Shown piece after piece: positions 10,045 to 17,877 of a stretch of 30,581 nt of DNA. Within the stretch, counting starts at the first letter, position 1. Each line of letters starts with the position of its first letter. The notes under the pieces were generated by a model. It saw only the letters and a list, made by a program, of their open reading frames with translations, did not search any database and was not told where the DNA came from. The stretch comes from Cyclostephanos tholiformis (Eukaryota; Bacillariophyta; Thalassiosirophyceae; Thalassiosirales; Thalassiosiraceae): NCBI GenBank assembly GCA_036939975.1, contig JALLPB010000073.1, positions 1-30,581 of the forward strand, in the 5' to 3' direction. A program made the position numbers and the translations under genes.

Positions 10045-13000
10045 GTGATCCAAACACTCATCTCTCATTTTTGCACTTCCGCACTCACCAAAAGCGAAGT
10101 GATCCAAGTCATGGCCAACACCAAGAAAACTCATCCTGGCACACCCCCAAAGGGTAAGGGTCGCAAAGCCAAACCAGCAGCTGGCAGTCGGAAGCCACCA
10201 TCGTCACAAAGGCCAAAAAGGAAGGTCGCTGACCCGGACCTCAAGGACCCTGATTATGTGGAGGGTGTGGAGTTGCGTCGGGGTCGGAGCAGAACAGTGA
10301 CTAATGCGGCAGAGCGCCCCAAGAGGTCCTCGCCTCGGAAAGACTCTATGGGCTTCATTGACCCAGATGCGATTGACCCGGAGGCATATGAGGATGTCAT
10401 CGCCGAACCCGAACTTGTCCCTCCACCATTCGAACCAACAACAACCAAAAATCGCTCACCGATAGCAATCGTCAAGCGCTTTCTACAGAAAAAGGCTCAA
10501 GAGGCCGTGCAGCAACAACTGGCTGGTGTGTATGCATCTTTCATGGGATCACCGCACCCCCCAGACCCAACGAACATTCCTGGGGCGGCGGCAACTGCTG
10601 GTGCTGCTGCTGCTGCTGCTGCCACCAGTACTGATGACAATATGACAGGATACAGTGATGGATTAGTAATTGGTGACGAAGGAATAATAGGAGACGATGA
10701 CTATGTTGTGGAAAAGGATGTGGAAAGGTACGATGAGTTTGGGATTGTCAAGGTCAACCTCAATTATGATGATGACAGTGATTTTGCCGATGATATACCA
10801 CCAGCTGATATGTCATATTATAGGGACACAAAAGATATGCGTGGACGAAATTTGACCAAAGGAGGTCCTGAGAGGCCTGATACTTCGGGGATGACTAAGG
10901 CCAGCGCTGAGGCAGAGATTAAGAAATGGAGGAAGGCACGCAAGAAATACACAGACGGATTGCTTGCAGCAAAAGCAAAGATGAGGAATTCTTTAGAAGA
11001 ACCGGATGACTATGATGATGCAGTTGTGTATAGGGGTGTGACTACCCCATTCTTGCGAACTATGGCTGATGTTGAGGCCCAGCCGATGTGTGTTGACCAC
11101 AACTATCCCACGAAGGAAGTTCTTCTACTGCGGATAGCTGAGGAGGCTAATTTGTACAATGTTGAAGTTGCCAATGTTCGGAGTTGTAATAAGCGGGTGT
11201 ATTATGATGGAAGGGGAGGGGCCCAATTCCATGTCAGGGCGCGATCAACCCTTGATAGAGGATGGGTTGTGAAGGAGTATTCTCGATGGACTGTACCATC
11301 TCTTCCCCCTTTTGGATCCACTCAACCAGGTGATGATGATGATGAAGATGAGGTTCGGGGCAATGAAAATGAGTCCGACGAGGATAGTGATAGTGAAGAA
11401 GATGATATCCTTGGAGAAGAAGGTGATGCAGAGAATACCACCAATAGGAAGAAACGCCGCCAACGCCGATCACCCATCAAGAGCAAGATGCTTGTGCCAC
11501 TTCTCAAAGAGGCCATTGCTGCGCGCCCAAACATGTCCCACAAGGAGTGTGCTCAGCTCCTGCACCTACATGTCCGCGAAGATTTCCTGACAGCAATGAT
11601 TGTACAGAATGCTAAAATGCAGTGCAGGTTTGAACTTTTTGGAAACCCTACCATGAATGCACAGTACACCACTGCAATGTTGAGGGAGTCATCCATCCGG
11701 GGTCACAAGGTGAAGGGGGTATACAAAACAGCTGAGGATGTTATGGCAATGTTGGCTAAGATTGTGGTTCAGGAAGAGTCTGATCGGAGACAGGCCTCAG
11801 AGGGGACTAGCATGACTCGTGACATGAAGAAGGAGTATCTGTCTGAGTGGATGAGTGTCAACAAACTGATGCTACAAATGGGTGGCTTGGGCATCCCAAT
11901 GATTGGCGAGCCCACACCACAATTCTGTGGAGGAGTCTTCTTTTCGATGAGCTATTCAAACGAAGTTGTTCCATATCTTCAAAATGTGTTCCAAGCAGAT
12001 GCGGCACATACGAATTTTGGCAAGTACACCTTATTTTCGTGCTATGGTTCCACTGCTAATGCAAACACATCTCCTATTGCTTTTGCCATTTTATTTGGCA
12101 ACGAAGACAAAGCTGGCTGGGAAGCATTCTTTGAGTTTGCAAAAGAACAACATCCCTGCCTTGATCACTCTAGCAAGACATTCATCACCGATCAGGCAAA
12201 GGGATTGGTGGAGTCAGTGAAGAAGGTACTTCCTGCAGCGGGCCATTTCCACTGCTCATACCATAGGAGGAAGAACATCGAGAAGTACTGCAAGGGAGGC
12301 AAGAAGGCTTATTCTGGTTCGTGGCTATATGATAAACTCCTCAATGCTCGGACTAAGGAGGAGGTTGAAAGGACCAAGATGACCTGCGCCACATCAATGA
12401 GCGACAAGACTCTCAAGTACATCAATTCTCTGCAAGATGAGGAACAGTTTCCTGGGGCCAGGTGCAGCCAAGACCCGGAGAATGTCTTCATGTATGGGCG
12501 GACGGCCTCATCTTCTGTAGAATCAATGAACCATGCCAACAAGCCTGCGCGGGATAGAACTGCAGTTGATGTCATGCAGTCCATGAAACTCATCTTGGAT
12601 TTAGAGAGCGGGCGGTTTGATCAAAAGAAGAAAATGGCACATGAATGGACTGATGTATTGACACCTTATGGAAACAAGTTGAGGGATGAGATCTTTGCGG
12701 GTGTGGATTTCCACAACTATCATATTGTTGTGGGAGAGTATGATGATAGGTGGACTTGTAGGGTGTCCTATAGTAATCGCGCAGAGAGGAGGGCATGGTT
12801 TGTGAAAGAACCAGTGATGGGCTCACATTTTGGAGGGTGTTCATGTGGCAAGGTAAACATTGAGGGCGCGCCCTGCCACCACATGGTGGCAGTTGTCAAG
12901 AGTGGTAGGGTGAAGACTCTGACGCCAATCAATTGTATGCCAAAGTGGTGGACTACAGAAATGTGGCGGCTACAGTACCCCCTCAACCTTCATTCCTTGT

Positions 13001-13209
13001 GTGATTTCAGCATCGAGAGCATCAAACAGAATGAGTTGCCGGAGATGACCATGAGGTACTGCCCACCATACAGCGCACCAAACAAGGCAGGGCGCCCTCA
13101 CGAAGGGAAGAGAAAGAAGGGCATCTTGGAGGAGAGAAAGCCGAAGAGGAAAAAGGGTACAGTGAAGGAAGCAACCGATGATTGGAATAGGAAACAGAGC
13201 ATTGGTTAG
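10045..13209 (+). CDS. MULE transposase (1054 aa) with SWIM zinc finger
   Basis: This protein should cut and join the ends of the surrounding element. Residues 1-350 are a long basic, then acidic and low-complexity N-terminal region (AT-hook-like Lys/Pro/Gly stretches and an Ala run). Residues 352-425 (TKEVLLLRIAEEANLYNVEV, SCNKRVYY, FHVRA) look like the Mutator-type DNA-binding domain. An acidic linker follows at about 430-475. The DDE core shows D652 in DAAHTNFG, D716 in TDQAKGL and a candidate E826 in SVESMNHANK, with CSYHRRKNIEKYC after the second Asp. A SWIM finger lies at C932-x-C934...C944-x-H946. The C-terminus is Lys/Arg-rich, like a nuclear localisation signal. There is no stop or frameshift in 1054 codons, so the element may be young. 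A second ATG (residue 23, at 10111) before ANTKKTHPG is an equally good start. Confidence 0.9.
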   Translation: MIQTLISHFCTSALTKSEVIQVMANTKKTHPGTPPKGKGRKAKPAAGSRKPPSSQRPKRKVADPDLKDPDYVEGVELRRGRSRTVTNAAERPKRSSPRKDSMGFIDPDAIDPEAYEDVIAEPELVPPPFEPTTTKNRSPIAIVKRFLQKKAQEAVQQQLAGVYASFMGSPHPPDPTNIPGAAATAGAAAAAAATSTDDNMTGYSDGLVIGDEGIIGDDDYVVEKDVERYDEFGIVKVNLNYDDDSDFADDIPPADMSYYRDTKDMRGRNLTKGGPERPDTSGMTKASAEAEIKKWRKARKKYTDGLLAAKAKMRNSLEEPDDYDDAVVYRGVTTPFLRTMADVEAQPMCVDHNYPTKEVLLLRIAEEANLYNVEVANVRSCNKRVYYDGRGGAQFHVRARSTLDRGWVVKEYSRWTVPSLPPFGSTQPGDDDDEDEVRGNENESDEDSDSEEDDILGEEGDAENTTNRKKRRQRRSPIKSKMLVPLLKEAIAARPNMSHKECAQLLHLHVREDFLTAMIVQNAKMQCRFELFGNPTMNAQYTTAMLRESSIRGHKVKGVYKTAEDVMAMLAKIVVQEESDRRQASEGTSMTRDMKKEYLSEWMSVNKLMLQMGGLGIPMIGEPTPQFCGGVFFSMSYSNEVVPYLQNVFQADAAHTNFGKYTLFSCYGSTANANTSPIAFAILFGNEDKAGWEAFFEFAKEQHPCLDHSSKTFITDQAKGLVESVKKVLPAAGHFHCSYHRRKNIEKYCKGGKKAYSGSWLYDKLLNARTKEEVERTKMTCATSMSDKTLKYINSLQDEEQFPGARCSQDPENVFMYGRTASSSVESMNHANKPARDRTAVDVMQSMKLILDLESGRFDQKKKMAHEWTDVLTPYGNKLRDEIFAGVDFHNYHIVVGEYDDRWTCRVSYSNRAERRAWFVKEPVMGSHFGGCSCGKVNIEGAPCHHMVAVVKSGRVKTLTPINCMPKWWTTEMWRLQYPLNLHSLCDFSIESIKQNELPEMTMRYCPPYSAPNKAGRPHEGKRKKGILEERKPKRKKGTVKEATDDWNRKQSIG

Positions 13210-13312
13210 GATGGATGATTGAGGGGTTGGGGATGATGATTTTAGGATTGAGTGTGGTTTAGGGATTGAGCGGTCTTATTAATGAGGCCTTTGAATGCGG
13301 ATGCTTTTATTT

Positions 13313-14004
13313 AGTGAGGTTTAGGGATTTAGATTAGAACAATTGGTGAGGTAAATGAATTACATTAGTCTGATTTAGTGATTAAAAAGATTGCCATGCG
13401 GTGACACCGATGGATTACCAGTAGTCCATTTGATGATGCCTATGAATGAGGATGTTATCATTTAGTGAGGTTAATAAACATCATCAACTTTTATTGGTGA
13501 GGCCAAAAGATTACATTATGTCAATTTAGTGAGAAAAAACATTGAACATAGGTGAGGAAATGAGATTGGTAAGAGTCCTATTGGTGAGGCGTTTGAATTA
13601 GAATGTTATCATTTAGTGAGTAAAAAAGATGATAACATCGTGAGGTTATAATACAAATAAATATATTTATAGTGAGGGTTAAGATCGGTTTGATATCTTT
13701 TTGGTGTGACCATTTAAAGATAACGTACGACATTTGGTGAGGCACTTGGATTACAACTTATCATTTTAGTGAGGTTACTGGACAGATTATAATTCATTTA
13801 GTGAGGCTAAAAATGAACATATTTCCTTTTTGGTGTGGCTAATGAATGCGTAAAGAGTCAATTGGTGAGGCGCTCGGATTACTCTCTACGAGCATGTGTT
13901 ACAACTGTGATGGGCCTCTTGTTCTGCTGTTGGAAGAGAGACAAAAAAGAGCCAAAATGACTACTTTTTTTGGTGAGGCATTTAGATTTGACGTTTGGGT
14001 GAGG
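13313..14004 (+). repeat. Right subterminal array of GTGAGG motifs
   Basis: About fourteen GTGAGG hexamers, mostly as TTTAGTGAGG or TTGGTGAGG, plus degenerate versions. They are the reverse complement of the left array. Spacing is irregular and I see no clear tandem unit here. Confidence 0.8.
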
Positions 14005-14080
14005 TTAAAGGATCAGTAGAAAAATGAGTGTGGTAAATGAATATACCATTTCATATGGGGTGCATTTAAAATATTCACCC
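13999..14080 (-). repeat. Right terminal inverted repeat of the MULE
   Basis: Partner of 9150-9233. The inner edge GTGAGGTTAAAGG is the exact reverse complement of the left inner edge. The outer end at about 14080 is inferred from the alignment. Confidence 0.7.
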
Positions 14081-14444
14081 TATATTATTAGTAATAGCAA
14101 TCTTCTATTTGGCGCGCCAAAAAAATCTTCTTATTTAGCGAGTTACAGCGACTTTTGTCCGTTAGACGATTCGTCACAAGAAGATAGATAGATGATACTT
14201 ATCTGTGTTTTTTCCCCTCATTGCGCATCTCCCGCGGGACAAAGCACAAACGAGAGGTGAAGCTGCGCACAAAAAGATACCAACCCCAACTAAAAGCACG
14301 ACTCTTCGGCAAGTCCAACGCCTCCGACACAAATGCCCCCCTCTGGATCGAGACGACTTTCACTTCGAGAGGAGAGAGAGAGCAGCAAGCTGCTAGGGTG
14401 AGGGAGAGAGCGGCCAGTGTGACCCTCTCGCGCGCGACGAGGCG
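14081..14444. other. Upstream region of the SH3 gene
   Basis: This 364-bp stretch lies between the MULE and the next start codon. It contains a GGCGCGCC palindrome at about 14111 and pyrimidine/purine-rich DNA. No gene is supported. It probably holds the promoter and leader of the SH3 gene. Confidence 0.4.
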
Positions 14445-15097
14445 ATGAATAATCCCCAAGGAGGTGGAGGGACCGGGGGGAAGGCCGTGTACGTCGCCAA
14501 GCACGCGTTCGTCGGCCAATCCTCACAATCCCAATTGTCCTTCGTGCCGAATTCGCGCATCGTGGCATCGACGAACCAGAACGGTGCCTGGTGGTGGGGT
14601 AACTGCGATGGAAAGGTGAGAGACGACGACGACGGACGACGCGGACGATATATATAATATATGCCGCGTTGGTGTTTATATCATCCCCCCCCACCGGCTG
14701 AGATTGTAGGATACCAACCTACCAGCCGGCCCCGTCCGATGCATCACTACGACGACGTCCATCTTTTTACCCCCCCCCCCCCCTTTTCCTGATCTTCCAC
14801 GCCTTTCTCTCACGTCTTCTGCCCCCCCTCCCCTCTCCCCCTCCTTGCTCGTGGACAGGATGGCTGGTTCCCCCCCGCGTACGTCACGCTTGTCCAGCAT
14901 CTGACCCCCAAGGCGCAGCCGCTGCCGGGGGGGATACCGCAGCTTCAGCAGCAGCAGCATCAGCTGGTCCAGCAGCCGCAGTCGATCTTCGGCCAGCAGC
15001 AGCAGCCGCAGCCTTATGCTGCTCAGTTGCTCCAACCACAGCAGCAAACATTCGGACAGTCTCCGCTCCAGCAGTATCACCCCAAGCAGGGGCAACA

Positions 15098-15152
<55 letters not shown>

Positions 15153-15182
15153 CGACGACGATTCATCTATCGATTCCTCTGA
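14445..15182 (+). CDS. SH3-domain protein with poly-Gln tail (164 aa, two exons)
   Basis: Exons are 14445-14615 and 14859-15182. The intron of 243 bp has a GTGAGA donor and GGACAG acceptor, phase 0, and is needed to complete the domain. Residues about 13-66 form an SH3 domain: AKHAFVGQSSQSQLSF in place of the ALYDY strand, then WWWGNCDGK, and across the intron DGWFPPAYV for the final strands. SH3 domains bind Pro-rich peptides. The second half is Gln-rich and ends in 19 consecutive Gln followed by HRRRFIYRFL and TGA. This last part overlaps the RRP36 reading frame in another frame, so the true C-terminus is in doubt: a fusion with RRP36 would need a frame change or an unseen intron. The ATG choice is supported by a Gly-rich leader directly before the domain. 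Confidence 0.65.
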
Positions 15183-16374
15183 TGGCCCCGACGAAAGAGG
15201 TGCGGTTCGGACGGATCGCGTACGGGGTGGAAAAGACCTCGAACCTGTGGACAGTGATGACGACGACGATGACGACGATGACGACGAGGACGACGACGAG
15301 GAGGAGGAGGAGGAGGGACGCCATGACGTGTCTAATTTTGAAGATTTGCCAACCGATGATAGCGAAGACGAGGATACCGATGACGAGGACGATGGCCATT
15401 GCAGCGACGACGACGACGGCGGCGGGGGGAAGGATCTCGATTGCGACGACTTACCCCTTGGCGAGCGTGTGGCGTCGGAGGCCGGCGTGGGACGGCGCTA
15501 TCCCACCGGGGGAGGAGATGATACTAACGGGAACGATCGCCGTGGCGATGGGAGGAAGGAACGGGCGGAGAGGAAGAGTCGCGCGATAGAATTGGCATCC
15601 GAACGGTTGAGGCAATGTCGGGCGTCAAAAAGGACGAATGTCAATAGAGATTCTCGCATTGGTTCGTCGTCCAACGCCTTCGACAATGATGACGACGAAG
15701 GCGACGATAGAGATAGCCGCAATCGTCCGTCGACCGAAAAGCGACGGAAGAAATCAAAGCACGCGCCGACCGAAATGTCATCGAGGAGACGGGATTACTT
15801 CGCGAGGGGGGCGCCGGATCTTAACTCGTCGGGCATCGGGGTTAGCATCGGCGCGAACAGATACAGGTCGCGCGATCCGCGCACGGTGAGCCTGTCGGGA
15901 CATCTGGACGCCGAGGCTTTCGATAGGCGGTATGGATTCCTCGACGAGATGCAGGAGAGGGAAATCGATCTATTGAAACGTCGCGTGAACGCATGGAAGA
16001 CCTCGGGAAAGAAGGGACAGAAGGAACGACGTAGGTTGGGCATTACGACCCATGACGGGGGTGGTGGTTCGCTTCAGCAAGATCAGGAGGAGCTAACGCG
16101 CCTCCTCCAGGAACGCGCCGAGCGCAAGCGCGCCGACGTCGTTCGCGCTGCCAGGCGATCCGTGAAGGATAAGCTGAAGAAGGACGTGGCATCCGGGAAG
16201 CACGGTGCGTACTATCCGAAGCGGAGCGAGCTAAGGAGGATGGAGGCGGAGGCGAAGTTCGAAGAGATACGGAAACGCGGTGGGAACGAGGCGGTGGACA
16301 AGGCCATCGCGAAACGGAGGAAGAAGAACGTTGCCAAGGAAGCGAAGAGCATGCCGTCGCACATGATTTCTTGA
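15016..16374 (+). CDS. RRP36: RRP36-type rRNA-processing protein (452 aa)
   Basis: RRP36 is a nucleolar protein needed for early cleavages of pre-rRNA in small-subunit (40S) maturation. The C-terminal part matches the family: RDPR at residues 286-289, FDRRYGFLDEMQEREIDLLK, the basic HGAYYPKRSELRRMEAEAKF segment, and AIAKRRKKNVAKEAKSMP just before the end. Residues about 25-280 are a Ser run, Asp/Glu tracts and basic patches, which is usual for the acidic variable N-terminus of this family, although longer here. The ATG at 15016 lies inside the Gln-coding exon of the upstream SH3 gene, and the CAG repeat is read here as AGC (Ser). There is no other in-frame ATG before the domain until just upstream of residue 260, so the true start could involve an upstream exon. 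Product confidence is high, start confidence low. Confidence 0.8.
15093..15149 (+). repeat. CAG repeat
   Basis: CAA CAG CAA followed by sixteen CAG triplets. It encodes Gln in the SH3 gene frame and Ser (AGC) in the RRP36 frame. Confidence 0.9.
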
Positions 16375-16881
16375 GAATGCCTTCATATGGAGGGAGTTAA
16401 CATCTGTAGCCAAAATTCCTTCAATCGCACTTTTTTTGTACTTTGTACACATTTTCTGTCTGGGGGTTCAATGCGCCTTCTACTTAAAAAGATTACCAAC
16501 ATCACCAGACACTAAAATTGTGTCCTTAGCTAGCTGAACTCTGGATGCTTACAGGAACAGCTATATAGGACTTGGAGAAATGCCAATTCTGACTAAAACA
16601 TGCTGATATCCCTTGAGCTAATGGTTCCAACAATATATGACACGGGGGGTCTAGATTGGTATCATCTCATTCATTGACTACGTAACCTAATTCACAGAAA
16701 AGTTTTTTTTTACAGGGCAGTGTCATCTGTAATCTAGGTAAGAGAAGGAAGCAAAAAAAAGTCCCCGCCGAACAACTCCTAGAAATGCCTATGATGAGAG
16801 ATAGTTGCGGTGTGATACCATGCATGATATTTAAGTATTGGTGCTTTTTAATGACCGCACACCCCATCCGAAACACAGACA
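16375..16881. other. 3' flank of RRP36, no gene seen
   Basis: AT-richer DNA after the RRP36 stop with no supported reading frame. It probably contains the RRP36 terminator region and, at its right, the 3' flank of the minus-strand oxygenase remnant. Confidence 0.4.
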
Positions 16882-17031
16882 TTAACATAATAGTAGCAAT
16901 AGTAACACCTTTTCGTCCCACATCTCCATTTCATTGAAACGACGCCCAGTGCTACACACGTGACAAACAACCCTGTAATTGATCAGAGGTTGGCAAGTGT
17001 CGTAGAAACGATATTCGGCATCCTCCATGCT

Positions 17032-17059
<28 letters not shown>
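17032..17059. repeat. Homopolymer run of 28 C
   Basis: Twenty-eight consecutive C on the plus strand. On the minus strand it is a G run inside the 3' part of the oxygenase remnant, where it would give poly-Gly. The length may be unreliable in an assembly. Confidence 0.9.
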
Positions 17060-17062
<3 letters not shown>

Positions 17063-17109
17063 TCTACCGTCGCACGAACTACGGCCACTCATTAAGCCAT
17101 GGCGCTGAT

Positions 17110-17771
17110 CTATGATCCGTTCTCGTGCGTCCATGCCGGCGGGACCCAAGCGTCGAGGAAGACGGGGTGGCTACTGCCGTAACTGTTACAATCCTCCTCC
17201 TTCCCCCTCGTTACTATCATCGAGCCAACCGATTTGTAAATTTCCCCCGTGAGAACCACACCTACTGCCACGCGTCGGGTTAACGTTCGTTCGGAGATAT
17301 CATCGCTTAGATAGATCAAAAACGATACGCCTCGCACGTGGCGTGCCTCGTCGCTGGATGATGCTCATCGATGTGCAAGGGGAGGTTAGTCCCCGGTCCA
17401 TGAGACTGTAATACAATTCCCCGATTTCGAGGTAATCGATTTCCAATCCATCGCGGAGCATCTCTCGCACTATCTCGAGTTGTTCGAGTATGGCAATGCG
17501 CTCTTCGATATAATAATCGCCAAACGACCTCCTCGTGGTCCATGTCGCTTTCGCGGAGGTAGGACGCACACTCGCCGATCGTACGCGCCGAACAGAACCC
17601 TCCCCCCCTCCCCTCCCTCCTCCTCCATATCCCTCGCGCAACGACGAGGCGTTGCGTTAACCCGCTCGGTTCGAAATGGCCTTGATCCGATAGTCGCAGT
17701 ACGTCGTCTCCGAGCGCCATTCGCAACCCATTAATCCTTGACGCATAGGCCGCCAGTGCGTATCGTGACAA
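17110..17771 (-). pseudogene. Probable 2OG-Fe(II) oxygenase gene, frame-broken
   Basis: Three minus-strand frames each carry one convincing part of a single protein. The first (about 17560-17420) has a helical part EERIAILEQLEIVREMLRDG. The second (about 17415-17350) has GPGTNLPLHIDEHH, whose H-x-D matches the iron-binding motif of 2OG-Fe(II) dioxygenases. The third (about 17345-17110) has RGVSFLIYLSDDISE, the strand that follows H-x-D in these enzymes, then HPVFLDAW, which could hold the second His. Each switch looks like one missing base, near 17410 and 17365. An upstream part in the second frame (RYALAAYASRINGLRMALGD, about 17770-17700) may belong too. Either the gene is dead or this stretch has sequencing errors. 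The family call is tentative. Confidence 0.45.
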
Positions 17772-17877
17772 AGTCGGAAACGTTCCGCGGCGCGACGCTC
17801 GTGATGGCGGCGTATGATGTTGGTGGGCGGAATTCCCGCCAAGCTGGCGGCCAGACCACTCGTCCTTCCCCGTAGGT

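Larger units (their letters stand above)
9150..14080 (+). mobile_element. Mutator-like element (MULE), about 4.9 kb, apparently intact
   Basis: The element has one intact transposase gene, imperfect terminal inverted repeats of 82-84 bp and long subterminal repeat arrays that are inverted relative to each other. Both ends share TTTTAAATGC, then ATGAAATG, ATTCATT, CACTCA and finally CCTTTAACCTCAC. If the ends are GGAAAAATG and its partner, the flanking 9-mers are TATTTTAAT on the left and TATATTATT on the right. They match at 7 of 9 positions, which is compatible with an aged 9-bp MULE target duplication but is weak in AT-rich DNA. It sits between the starts of two divergently oriented genes. 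Confidence 0.8.

Noticed and set aside
14676..15152. Minus-strand frame with a poly-Leu start
   Set aside because: It is the complement of the CAG repeat and Gln-rich SH3 exon and has no domain of its own.
16882..17149. Poly-Gly frames on the minus strand as independent small proteins
   Set aside because: They arise from the 28-base C run. A short coding-like piece (EDAEYRFYDTCQPLINY) may be the tail of the oxygenase remnant, but I cannot join it.
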